A program made the translations under genes and the position numbers. Shown here piece after piece: positions 26,707-34,772 of a stretch of DNA of 64,000 bases (the stretch's first letter is position 1; each line of letters opens with the position of its first letter). Source of the stretch: CAYPGT01 sp964512985 (GTDB taxonomy: Bacteria > Cyanobacteriota > Vampirovibrionia > LMEP-6097). The DNA lies in assembly GCA_964512985.1 (NCBI GenBank), contig CAZELI010000001.1:164194-228193 (forward strand), read 5' to 3'. The notes beneath the pieces were generated by a model. That model was not told the DNA's origin. It saw nothing but the letters and a program-made list of their open reading frames with translations, and did not search any database.

Positions 26707-27576
26707 TTAACTATAATGCACTAGCTTCTTCGAGCTATAAAACGCCATAGAAGTCGCTATTAAGACTATCGCAAACAGCAGCCAAGCTAGGGCAGAAGCA
26801 TAGCCCATCTGGAAATCATCGAATGCTGTTTGGTAAGTATAAAGCGAATAAAACATCGTTGCGTTCTGGGGTCCGCCAGAAGTCATCACGTAAGCAGGGA
26901 CGAAGTATTGAAACACTTGAATGATACCGATAACGACGTTAAAGAATATAGTTGGTGAAAGTATAGGAATAGTTATATGCCAAAACTTCTGCCATTCGCT
27001 TGCGCCATCAATCTCAGCTGATTCATAGAGGGATTCGGGGATATTTTGCAGACCTGCTAAATAAATTATCATCGGGTTACCTAATGACCAGAAGCTCATA
27101 ATGATGAGAGCTGGTAGTGCCCAATGCGAGTCAGCAAGCCAGAGTGGAGCTTGGAATCCGAGCCAGCCAAAAAGTTTTAGTAGAGCTTGATTAAGAATAC
27201 CAGTTTCATCCCCTTTAAAGATCCAGATCCAGACTACGCTAGAAGCTACAATAGGAATGATGCTTGGAAGATAGAGACAAGCACGATAAAAACTTAAGCC
27301 GGAGATTTTCTGATTCAGCAAGACTGCAAGCGTAATAGCAACAATAGTCCCTAGAGGTAAACTAACCAAAGCAAACCCTAAGGTAACTTTAAGTGAGGTC
27401 CATAGAACCTGGTCAGAGAGCATGTTTTGATAATTACTTAGTCCTGTAAATGTAGGCATGTTAATGCCATCGTAATTAGTAAATGAAAGTAAGAGGCTAG
27501 CAAGTATTGGTCCTAGTAAGAAAACTATTAGACCAATAAACCAAGGGAGGAGAAATGTTAGTGAAAACTTGTTCAT
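26707..27576 (-). CDS. Carbohydrate ABC transporter permease (MalF/UgpA-like)
   Basis: About 290 residues with six membrane segments and the EAA loop ESAEIDGASEWQKFWHITIPIL, the contact site for the ATPase. It resembles the first permease of sugar/glycerol-3-phosphate importers. The ATG at 27576 starts the first hydrophobic segment (MNKFSLTFLLPW); the in-frame extension to 27651 reads through a palindrome and is not preferred. Binding protein, second permease and ATPase are not in the window. Confidence 0.88.
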   Translation of the reverse strand: MNKFSLTFLLPWFIGLIVFLLGPILASLLLSFTNYDGINMPTFTGLSNYQNMLSDQVLWTSLKVTLGFALVSLPLGTIVAITLAVLLNQKISGLSFYRACLYLPSIIPIVASSVVWIWIFKGDETGILNQALLKLFGWLGFQAPLWLADSHWALPALIIMSFWSLGNPMIIYLAGLQNIPESLYESAEIDGASEWQKFWHITIPILSPTIFFNVVIGIIQVFQYFVPAYVMTSGGPQNATMFYSLYTYQTAFDDFQMGYASALAWLLFAIVLIATSMAFYSSKKLVHYS

Positions 27577-27587
27577 GATTAATAAAG

Positions 27588-27660
27588 TGTCCGGGTGGCT
27601 GAGTGGTGAGTGTCTGGATTGAACTTGCTCAGTCACCCACCACCCAGGCACTCGGTCACT
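27588..27660. repeat. 31-nt inverted repeat between permease and sdhB
   Basis: Left arm AGTGTCCGGGTGGCTGAGTG... and right arm (inverted) AGTGACCGAGTGCCTGGGTG... match at all but six of 31 positions over a 13-nt centre. The sequence lies between the permease start and the sdhB stop, both minus strand. It differs from the modular repeats and has no GNA triloop. Confidence 0.65.
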
Positions 27661-28417
27661 AATTTCTTAGCATATCCACAAGCATCACTTCAGTAGCTTC
27701 ACGATTTGCTCTGGCGATACTGTCAGTAAGAGGGATCTCTTTAGGACAAGCTTTGACACATTCTTGAGCGTTACCACAATTATTGAGCCCATTTTCTATA
27801 AGTGCATGAGTACGATCTGACTTAAGGCTAGCTCCATTAGGATGTGCATTGAATAATACTGCTTGAGAGATAGCTTGCGCGCCAATGAACCCACCATCAT
27901 TAGTCCACTGTGGACAAACTTCAAGACAACAACCGCAGGTCATACAACGACTGAGTATATAGTTCTCTTCTTGTACATCAGGAAGCACTCTAGGACCTTC
28001 ACCCAGTTCATAGATCCCATCTATCTCTATCCAGGCTTTAACTTTCTTCAGAGCATCAAACATCCTAGATCTATCTACGATCAGGTCTCTCTGCACTGGA
28101 AATTTAGACATCGGTTCTATAGTTATAGGGCTTGGAAGCTGGTCTACAAGCGCAGTACAAGCTTGACGTACTTTACCATTAATAACCATAGTACAAGAAC
28201 CGCACACTTCTTCTAGGCAAGCACATTCGAAGCTTACAGGCTCAGTAGCTTTACCTTCAGTGGTTTGTGGATATTGGCGAGTTGCCATAAGTAGAGAAAT
28301 AACATTCATACCTGCTTCGTAAGGTACTTTAAAATTATCATAATGAGATTTAGATTCTGGATCTGCCTGGCGCTTAACCTTAAAATCAACTGTTCTATGC
28401 TCTGTCTTCTCTGCCAT
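27659..28417 (-). CDS. sdhB: Succinate dehydrogenase iron-sulfur subunit
   Basis: Carries electrons from SdhA to the membrane anchor. The [2Fe-2S] cysteines lie in FECACLEEVCGSC and the [4Fe-4S]/[3Fe-4S] motifs in CMTCGCCLEVCP and CGNAQECVKACPKE. About 252 residues from ATG 28417; the upstream ATG at 28447 has no binding site. sdhC is 9 kb away on the same strand; sdhA is not in the window. Confidence 0.92.
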   Translation of the reverse strand: MAEKTEHRTVDFKVKRQADPESKSHYDNFKVPYEAGMNVISLLMATRQYPQTTEGKATEPVSFECACLEEVCGSCTMVINGKVRQACTALVDQLPSPITIEPMSKFPVQRDLIVDRSRMFDALKKVKAWIEIDGIYELGEGPRVLPDVQEENYILSRCMTCGCCLEVCPQWTNDGGFIGAQAISQAVLFNAHPNGASLKSDRTHALIENGLNNCGNAQECVKACPKEIPLTDSIARANREATEVMLVDMLRN

Positions 28418-28485
28418 AATCTCTCTATTCCCTTCTGATGATAACATTAGAATACGGAAGACTCAATGTAAATATGCTATCTTGT

Positions 28486-28597
28486 CGTCATCCTGAGGGA
28501 GGGCGAAGCCCGACCGTAAGGATCCACTCTAACAATTATTCTTAAAGGTAGTAGTGGATCCTTACGTCGCAACCTACGGTTGCTCCTCAGGATGACG
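28486..28597. repeat. Modular palindromic intergenic repeat, copy 4
   Basis: Left arm GGGC-GAA-GCCC, right arm (minus strand) GCAACC-GTA-GGTTGC, with the common ends and GGATCCAC centre. It lies between sdhB and smpB (divergent); its end is 12 nt before the smpB start. Confidence 0.9.
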
Positions 28598-28608
28598 CAT
28601 TTAAGACA

Positions 28609-29136
28609 ATGCAAGGTCAGATAAAAGCTCAGATGGGAAAAGCCAAGAAAAAAATCGAGAAAAAGAAACTGCAAGCTCAGACCAAATCTGGCTCGGCTAC
28701 GGTCGCGCGTAATCGTAAAGCTGGTTTTGATTTTCATTTAGGTAAGGAGATAGTTGCAGGGGTGGTGCTAACTGGTCCTGAGGTTAAATCAGTGCGTCTT
28801 GGAAATGTACAGATGAAAGGTGCCTACGCAAAAATTATCGACGGTGAGATGTGGCTATTGAATTGCCATATCACCGAATATAAACATTCTAAATTTGTTG
28901 CACATCAAGTAGACCGTGCCAAGAAACTGCTACTTAAGCGCTATGAAATAGATAGACTTGAGCTAGAACTACAGAAATCTAATTTAACAATAGTTGCAAC
29001 TAAAATATTCTTTATGAAAAACTATGCCAAGGTTCAATTACATCTCGGTGAAGGTAAGAAGAAAGCCGACAAGCGCGATACACTCAGGAAACGCCAACAG
29101 AATATGGATATCCAGAGGGCTTTGAAAGACTACTAG
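28609..29136 (+). CDS. smpB: tmRNA-binding protein SmpB
   Basis: Partner of tmRNA in rescue of stalled ribosomes. ARNRKAGFDFHLGKEIVAGVVLTGPEVKSVR and the C-terminal basic tail RDTLRKRQQN are typical. With 175 residues it is longer than usual (about 150-160), because of a Lys/Gln-rich N-terminal segment. The second ATG (28633) gives a more usual length; the start nearest the repeat has no Shine-Dalgarno. ssrA is not in the window. Confidence 0.93.
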   Translation: MQGQIKAQMGKAKKKIEKKKLQAQTKSGSATVARNRKAGFDFHLGKEIVAGVVLTGPEVKSVRLGNVQMKGAYAKIIDGEMWLLNCHITEYKHSKFVAHQVDRAKKLLLKRYEIDRLELELQKSNLTIVATKIFFMKNYAKVQLHLGEGKKKADKRDTLRKRQQNMDIQRALKDY

Positions 29137-29160
29137 GCGAATGTTATAATCTTTAGCCAT

Positions 29161-29703
29161 ATGAAAAAAATATTTGCATTACTTAGTTTAGTTATCATCA
29201 GTTGCAGTTCTGCACTGGCGATTAATATACCTGGGCTTAAGCCTAAGGGAACTCTTAAAGTTGGGACTATTCAATCTAATCTTCTCGTTGCTATAGCAGG
29301 TTCATTAGAATCACCTGTGAGTCTTGGTGCTAGTGGTGCTTCAGTAGGTGACGGTGATGGTAGTGCAACTATATTAACGATATCTTTCAGCGCAGATGCG
29401 CCACTTACAGCAGGTGCTGTTTATGACATTGGTACATTTGGTACAACTGAGCAACCCGTAGGAGTAACCTTCGCTGCTACTAAAGCTAGCAGAGGTGGTT
29501 CTACAACATTAACAGTTGGAGCAGATACGGTATTAACAGGGACAGTAAAGGTAGTAAAAGTTACTAATTCAAGTGTTACGGTTCAGCTCAAAGCTAAAGC
29601 TACTAGTCTAACGCAGATCAAGACTCAAGGCGATGAGTCTACTGAGACTACTGTTACTAAGTCTACGAATATTCTTGGACAAGTGAAGTTTACGGTTAAT
29701 TAG
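29161..29703 (+). CDS. Secreted Ser/Thr/Gly-rich protein
   Basis: 180 residues with a signal peptide (1-20, ending ALA) and a mature part rich in Thr, Ser, Ala and Gly with beta-strand periodicity (GSTTLTVGADTVLTGTVKVVKV). No family recognised. TATAAT (29145-29150) lies 10 nt before the ATG. Its composition resembles that of the secreted proteins at 38828 and 49910, but no shared motif with them was found. Confidence 0.6.
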   Translation: MKKIFALLSLVIISCSSALAINIPGLKPKGTLKVGTIQSNLLVAIAGSLESPVSLGASGASVGDGDGSATILTISFSADAPLTAGAVYDIGTFGTTEQPVGVTFAATKASRGGSTTLTVGADTVLTGTVKVVKVTNSSVTVQLKAKATSLTQIKTQGDESTETTVTKSTNILGQVKFTVN

Positions 29704-29820
29704 AAGGTTTCGAAAGATTATAAGCTAATAGTAGAACCTAATATTAAAAGTAACTGGGTCTGTCAATACCTTATCGATCTTTGTTAGAATTAACCTAGAT
29801 AAGTTTTAAAAGGATAACAA

Positions 29821-29898
29821 TAGACCTCTTTCGAAACCGCAGGTTTCGATTAGAGGTCTATGAAAAAAGATAGCGACCGTGCGGAACGCACGTGTCGC
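29821..29898. repeat. Two adjacent hairpins upstream of fabG
   Basis: First: TAGACCTCT...AGAGGTCTA with inner CGAAACC-GCA-GGTTTCG (29821-29860), almost perfect over 18 bp. Second: GCGAC CGTGCG-GAA-CGCACG GTCGC (29873-29898). Both have a GNA triloop on the plus strand. They end about 35 nt before the fabG start. The first is preceded at 29704 by a further copy of GGTTTCGAAAG. Confidence 0.75.
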
Positions 29899-29932
29899 CC
29901 TAAGAGAATTCTTAGGTTTTGAAGGAAGTATA

Positions 29933-30709
29933 ATGTTATTAGCAGAAGCACAAAGAGTAGATATGAATAAACAACTTAAAGACAAGGTAGCGATTATTAC
30001 TGGGGGTACACGTGGGATAGGAAGGGGCATCGCTGAACTCTTCGCGAAGCAAGGTGCAAAGGTAATTATTACTGGACGTTCTCCAGAGAACTCGGCGGCA
30101 GCAGAGATCAATGGGGCACTTAGTCCAGATCATGCAGTGAAGTATATTGGTTGCGATATGGCAGATAGAGCAGCAATCACTACTCTTATAGAGTCAGTGC
30201 TTAAGGATTATGGTCGCATAGATATACTAATCAATAACGCAGGTATTACCGAGGATAATCTCTTCATTCGTATGAGCGATGAGCAGTGGAATTCTGTTAT
30301 AGACACTAATCTCAACGCGCTCTTTCATATCACCCAACCTGTAATTAAGGCCATGTCTAAGCAGAAGTCTGGTGCCATAGTGAATATGTCCAGTGTTGTT
30401 GGCCTGCATGGAAACCCTGCACAGGTAAATTACGCTACTACGAAGGCCGGTTTAATAGGGTTTACTAAGTCATTAGCTAAGGAATATGGCCGTCGAGGTA
30501 TCAGAGTTAATGCCATTGCACCAGGCTTTATAAGTACCGAGATGACTGATAAACTACCTCAAGAAATACAAAATAAATATAAAGAAAACATTCCCTTAGG
30601 TGATTTTGGAAGCATAAACGACGTAGCAGAGCTAACTTTGTTCCTTGCAGGGTCAGCAAATTACATCACGGGACAGGTAATACAGGTTGATGGTGGCTTG
30701 TTTATGTAG
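29933..30709 (+). CDS. fabG: 3-oxoacyl-ACP reductase
   Basis: Short-chain dehydrogenase of fatty acid synthesis, reducing 3-oxoacyl-ACP with NADPH. TGGTRGIGRG binds cofactor, INNAG follows, and the catalytic Ser-Tyr-Lys are in NMSSVVG and YATTKAG. It is followed by acpP after 71 nt. ATG 29933 has GGAAG 4 nt upstream. ATG 29963 would give the usual 248 residues. A GTG further up (29879) lies in the hairpin and is not preferred. Confidence 0.93.
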   Translation: MLLAEAQRVDMNKQLKDKVAIITGGTRGIGRGIAELFAKQGAKVIITGRSPENSAAAEINGALSPDHAVKYIGCDMADRAAITTLIESVLKDYGRIDILINNAGITEDNLFIRMSDEQWNSVIDTNLNALFHITQPVIKAMSKQKSGAIVNMSSVVGLHGNPAQVNYATTKAGLIGFTKSLAKEYGRRGIRVNAIAPGFISTEMTDKLPQEIQNKYKENIPLGDFGSINDVAELTLFLAGSANYITGQVIQVDGGLFM

Positions 30710-30780
30710 TATTCTTTTTTGCCTGAGGGGTTGTACTGTATTAAGGTTTATACCGAGGGGATTAAAAGCGAGAAAAGGAT

Positions 30781-31038
30781 ATGACAACAATTATGGACCG
30801 TGAAGAAATTGTAGAAAGAATTACTAAAGTGGTGGCAGCTCAGCTCAGTATCTCTGAAGAAGAGATCAAAGAGACTTCAAGCTTCACTACTGACCTAGGT
30901 GCTGACTCACTAGACACAGTAGAGCTAGTAATGGCACTTGAGGATGAGTTCAACGTAGAAATCCCTGATGAAGAAGCAGAGAAGATTACTACTGTTGGCG
31001 CAGCTGTACAATACGTAGAAGCTAAAGCTAAAGCGTAA
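30781..31038 (+). CDS. acpP: Acyl carrier protein
   Basis: 85-residue carrier of growing acyl chains. Ser43 in DLGADSLDTVELVMALEDEF takes the phosphopantetheine arm. The Asp/Glu-rich helix II is intact. AAAGGAT lies just before the ATG. It follows fabG and precedes a strong terminator. Confidence 0.97.
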   Translation: MTTIMDREEIVERITKVVAAQLSISEEEIKETSSFTTDLGADSLDTVELVMALEDEFNVEIPDEEAEKITTVGAAVQYVEAKAKA

Positions 31039-31062
31039 TTTCAAATTCCATAAGTTTTAATT

Positions 31063-31092
31063 AAAGGCGCATTGCTTCGGTGATGCGCTTTT
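31063..31092 (+). terminator. Rho-independent terminator after acpP
   Basis: AAAGGCGCAT...ATGCGCTTTTTTT with an inner CTTCGG turn and a T-run. It ends the fabG-acpP unit. Confidence 0.85.
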
Positions 31093-31098
31093 TTTATT

Positions 31099-31210
31099 CG
31101 TCATCCTGAGGAGCAACCGGAGGTTGCGACGTAAGGATCCACTACTACGAATAGTCTATTAAGTAAGAGTGGATCCTTACGGTCGGGCTTCGCCCTCCCT
31201 CAGGATGACG
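31099..31210. repeat. Modular palindromic intergenic repeat, copy 5
   Basis: Left arm GCAACC-GGA-GGTTGC, right arm (minus strand) GGGC-GAA-GCCC, with the common ends and centre. It follows the acpP terminator directly, so it is not needed for termination. Confidence 0.9.
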
Positions 31211-31265
31211 ACTAGATAAACCTATCAACGCTTAGACACTGCAATATCTGCTATCTTTAAACCAT

Positions 31266-32576
31266 ATGCTGACTAAGACACAGAGAACTAAATCTCAACA
31301 ACTCTTTACTGAAGCGCAGAAGCTAATGCCTGGTGGTGTTAACTCACCAGTAAGAGCCTTTAAGTCTATTGATGGCTCGCCTATATTCTTTAAGAAGGCT
31401 AAGGGTGCTTATCTCTGGGATGAAGATGATAATCAATATATAGACTTCGTAGGGTCTTGGGGACCGATGATATTAGGGCATGCTGATCCTGATATAGAGC
31501 GTGAGTTGAAGCAGGCTATCAGTAATGGGACTAGCTTTGGGGCACCGACACGATTAGAGAATGCGATGGCAGCTGAGGTGATTAAGCTAGTGCCGTCGAT
31601 AGAGATGGTACGCATGGTGAACTCTGGTACCGAAGCCGTGATGTCGGCGATACGCCTGGCGCGCGCCTACACTACTCGTAATAACCCTAAACAAACCAAA
31701 ATCATAAAGTTTCGTGGTTGTTACCACGGTCATGCTGATGCACTACTAGTACAAGCTGGTTCTGGTGTGGCGACGCTTGGTTTACCCGATAGTCCAGGAG
31801 TTACTCAGAGCGCAACTCAAGACACTATACTTGCTACTTATAATAGTACTCAAGAATTAGAAGAGATTTTTAAATCATATCCTGGAGAGATCTCTGCGAT
31901 TATCACTGAGCCAGTGATTGGTAATGCTGGATGTATTTTACCTCAGCCAGGATTTTTAGAATTTTTAAGAGAGATTACACTGAAGCACAATGCTCTATTG
32001 ATATTCGATGAAGTGATGACAGGCTTTCGTGTCGCTTTAGGAGGCGCGCAAGCAAGATTCAATGTAATGCCTGATATCACCACTCTTGGTAAGGTTATTG
32101 GTGGTGGTTTGCCAGTGGGCGCTTATGGCGCATCTAAAGAGATCATGTCCCTGGTCGCTCCCTCTGGTCCAATGTACCAAGCTGGAACCCTCTCTGGCAA
32201 TCCACTTGCTATGACAGCAGGGCTCACTTGCTTGCGTAAGATTCAAGCTCCAGGTTTCTATGAAGAACTAGAGAAAAAAACCAACTATCTCATAGAAGGT
32301 CTAGAACGAGCTGCCCGAGATGCTTCTATACCATTACAAGTAAGTGCTTGCGGAGGAATGTTTGGATTCTTCTTCTCAGATAAACCTGTGCATAATTATG
32401 CAGATACTCAGTATGTAGATATGAACAAGTTTCGTAAGTTTTATTTAGCTCTACTTGATTGTGGTGTGTATTTCGCGCCATCAGCGTTTGAAGCTGGATT
32501 TATGTCGATAGCGCATAGCTATGAGGATTTGGATAGGGTTATTGCGACGATCTCGCAACAGTTCGCTAAGCTTTAG
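31266..32576 (+). CDS. hemL: Glutamate-1-semialdehyde 2,1-aminomutase
   Basis: PLP enzyme forming 5-aminolevulinate in the C5 haem route. MPGGVNSPVRAFKSI, the substrate-gating GSGVATLGLPDSPGV and LIFDEVMTGFR are present; Lys276 in TTLGKVIGGGLPVG binds PLP. 436 residues, the usual length. The C5 route excludes an alphaproteobacterial ALA synthase type of haem synthesis. No other haem gene is near. Confidence 0.96.
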   Translation: MLTKTQRTKSQQLFTEAQKLMPGGVNSPVRAFKSIDGSPIFFKKAKGAYLWDEDDNQYIDFVGSWGPMILGHADPDIERELKQAISNGTSFGAPTRLENAMAAEVIKLVPSIEMVRMVNSGTEAVMSAIRLARAYTTRNNPKQTKIIKFRGCYHGHADALLVQAGSGVATLGLPDSPGVTQSATQDTILATYNSTQELEEIFKSYPGEISAIITEPVIGNAGCILPQPGFLEFLREITLKHNALLIFDEVMTGFRVALGGAQARFNVMPDITTLGKVIGGGLPVGAYGASKEIMSLVAPSGPMYQAGTLSGNPLAMTAGLTCLRKIQAPGFYEELEKKTNYLIEGLERAARDASIPLQVSACGGMFGFFFSDKPVHNYADTQYVDMNKFRKFYLALLDCGVYFAPSAFEAGFMSIAHSYEDLDRVIATISQQFAKL

Positions 32577-32597
32577 TAATGCGCTAAAATTATTTCT

Positions 32598-32846
32598 ATG
32601 AATAATATTAATCCTGAGCTTAAGTCTCCTAATGGACCTATAATGGTTGACCTAGAGAAAGGTGCTAGATTGGCTTGGTGTAGTTGTGGTTATTCTGCTA
32701 AAGATCCTTATTGTGATGGTTCGCACAAAGCACATGGCATGGCTCCTAAGGTTATAGAAGTTCCAGAAACTAAAAAATACGCTTTATGTGGTTGTAAGAA
32801 AACTGGCAATGCACCTTACTGCGATGGTTCGCACGCTAGAAAGTAA
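32598..32846 (+). CDS. CDGSH iron-sulfur protein (two domains)
   Basis: 82 residues with two [2Fe-2S] motifs, CSCGYSAKDPYCDGSH and CGCKKTGNAPYCDGSH. This is a tandem CDGSH protein of the mitoNEET/MiNT superfamily, likely an electron- or cluster-carrier in the cytoplasm. A TAAAAT box lies 7 nt before the ATG. Confidence 0.92.
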   Translation: MNNINPELKSPNGPIMVDLEKGARLAWCSCGYSAKDPYCDGSHKAHGMAPKVIEVPETKKYALCGCKKTGNAPYCDGSHARK

Positions 32847-32855
32847 GTCTAATAA

Positions 32856-32884
32856 AAAAGCCTCACACAGGTGCGAGGCTTTTA
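32856..32884. terminator. Bidirectional-type terminator hairpin
   Basis: AAAAGCCTC-CACAGGTG-GAGGCTTTT; a strong stem flanked by A-run and T-run, between the convergent CDGSH and DUF378 genes. Confidence 0.85.
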
Positions 32885-32955
32885 CATTTTGGAATTGTAT
32901 CCAGACTTCATCATTGAAGTTTAGTTAGTTTATTGAATTCTGCTTTAGAGTTCAA

Positions 32956-33153
32956 TTATTCAGTTGCAAATAGTTTACCTTGCATAATATAGTGTACTGC
33001 TGATAGTCCCACTAAAACGTAGACTAAATCTGCAAGCATACTATAACCACCGAACACGATTTGAACTAAATCCATGTGCAGTATTCCATAGAGAGCCCAA
33101 TTCAAACCTCCTACTACAAGAAGAATTGAAGAGATTAGTTTTATTAAATGCAT
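32956..33153 (-). CDS. DUF378 small membrane protein
   Basis: 65 residues, two membrane helices. GGLNWALYGI and VLVGLSAVHYI match the DUF378 (YuzA-like) family. A perfect AAAGGAGGTG lies 6 nt before the ATG, suggesting high expression. Function unknown. Confidence 0.88.
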   Translation of the reverse strand: MHLIKLISSILLVVGGLNWALYGILHMDLVQIVFGGYSMLADLVYVLVGLSAVHYIMQGKLFATE

Positions 33154-33396
33154 ATAGCACCTCCTTTGAGTTAGTAGCTTATAACGTGCTTCTGATCACT
33201 CAGGAGCCTGCTATTTTGTTACCTTCTCTTGTTACTTTGCTTATACCCGATTGAGGTTAAGAATATGTATGTTTTTTAATATTTCCTGATGATTTATGAG
33301 TTTTGCTTAATGAAACCACCTAAAGTTAGGGGGAATAACTCAAGGAGAACCCTTAGTATTTTGTGAGATTCATGGATTTCTAGCTATAATTCTGCC

Positions 33397-34680
33397 ATGT
33401 CCTCAAAACTCTCAATTGGCTTACTTGGTTGTGGCACTGTTGGTTCAGGTGTAGTGAAAATCCTACGTAGGCTTGATCAGGCTGATATAGAACTCACTAA
33501 GATTTATGTGCGCAATGAGAAACGCGCTAAGGAGATTAGTTCTGATTTAGGTTTGGATTTAAAGCTGTTCACTTGGAATGTGGATGATGTGGTGAACAAT
33601 CCTGAGATCAATATAGTAGTAGAACTAATGGGTGGAGTAGAGCAAACTAAAGCTATTCTACTGAAGGCACTTGCTAATGGTAAGGATATCGTTACTGCTA
33701 ATAAAGATCTGTTAGCGCTAGAAGGAGCGGAACTCTTCGAGGCTGCTAAGAAACATCAGCACACTATTATGTATGAAGCTGCGGTGGCTGGTGGTATACC
33801 CATCATCTCAACTTTGAAACAAAGTCTTAGAGCTAATAAAATACTTAGTCTATATGGCATTATCAATGGTACGACGAATTATATTCTCGACATCATGAAG
33901 AAAGAGGTTAAGCCTTTTGATGAAGTCTTGAAGCGCGCTCAGGAATTGGGCTTTGCGGAGTCTGATCCGACTAATGATGTGGATGGACATGATGCTGCTT
34001 ATAAGACAGCGATACTTGCTTCTATTATTTCTGGTAAGCGAGTCGATGTGAAGAAAGTTTATCGTGAGGGTATCAGAAAGATTACTCAGACTGATATCAA
34101 GTCAGCAGAGAAGCGTGGCTATGAGATTAAGCTACTTGGTGTCATTAATAATACTGATACTAAGCTAGATGCTAGAGTGCATCCAGTATTTGTGAAGAAG
34201 GACAATCCGCTTGCTAGTGTTGCTTTAGAAAATAATGCGATTCTGATTAAGGGTGATGCAGTTGGGATGCTGACTCTCATTGGTAAGGGTGCTGGTTCGC
34301 TGCCTACAGCAAGTTCGGTAGTCGGAGATATATTAATATTATTAGCACAGCAGCAGAATACTAATAGTCCTCATCCGCAGTATGTTTGCGTGCATAGTGC
34401 TTATGCAGAGATGAAAGATATCAGTGAAGCTTCTAATGCATTCTATGTCAGAGTTTCAATGCATGACAAGATCGGTGTACTAAAAGATCTCGGTGAAATA
34501 CTTGCTAAGCATCGTGCCAATGTAAAATTCATAGATCAATACGATGTGCAGGATAGCGAAGCTCATGCGGACTTTATTATCGACCCGCTTCCTGAGAAAG
34601 AGATGTCTGAGATAGTCAAAGAGATCGCTGCGCTAGACTCTATTAAGACCGTAGAGAGTGTGATTAGAGTCTTAGTCTAA
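33397..34680 (+). CDS. hom: Homoserine dehydrogenase
   Basis: Makes homoserine from aspartate semialdehyde (threonine/methionine branch), linking to metH/metF here. The NAD-binding GLLGCGTVGSGV, substrate motif GGIPIISTLKQSL and NGTTNYIL are present; the C-terminal ACT domain (about 345-425) suggests feedback control by threonine. 427 residues, typical. TATAAT at 33385-33390 ends 6 nt before the ATG; leaderless. Confidence 0.95.
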   Translation: MSSKLSIGLLGCGTVGSGVVKILRRLDQADIELTKIYVRNEKRAKEISSDLGLDLKLFTWNVDDVVNNPEINIVVELMGGVEQTKAILLKALANGKDIVTANKDLLALEGAELFEAAKKHQHTIMYEAAVAGGIPIISTLKQSLRANKILSLYGIINGTTNYILDIMKKEVKPFDEVLKRAQELGFAESDPTNDVDGHDAAYKTAILASIISGKRVDVKKVYREGIRKITQTDIKSAEKRGYEIKLLGVINNTDTKLDARVHPVFVKKDNPLASVALENNAILIKGDAVGMLTLIGKGAGSLPTASSVVGDILILLAQQQNTNSPHPQYVCVHSAYAEMKDISEASNAFYVRVSMHDKIGVLKDLGEILAKHRANVKFIDQYDVQDSEAHADFIIDPLPEKEMSEIVKEIAALDSIKTVESVIRVLV

Positions 34681-34772
34681 GTAAAGTAAAGATGAATATT
34701 TGATAAAGAGGGAAAAGCGCCTAATTGTTTGAGTATTACACGTTTGTGAAACTTACGTTATAATGATTAATC

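Noticed and set aside
27588..27660. Possible tRNA-Ser (GGTGGCTGAGTGG)
   Set aside because: The start resembles a tRNA-Ser D-arm, but no anticodon arm, T-loop GTTCRANNC or acceptor stem is found; the sequence is an inverted repeat.
33154..33396. RNA element between DUF378 and hom
   Set aside because: 243 nt looked through; only short imperfect hairpins and the hom -10 box are seen.
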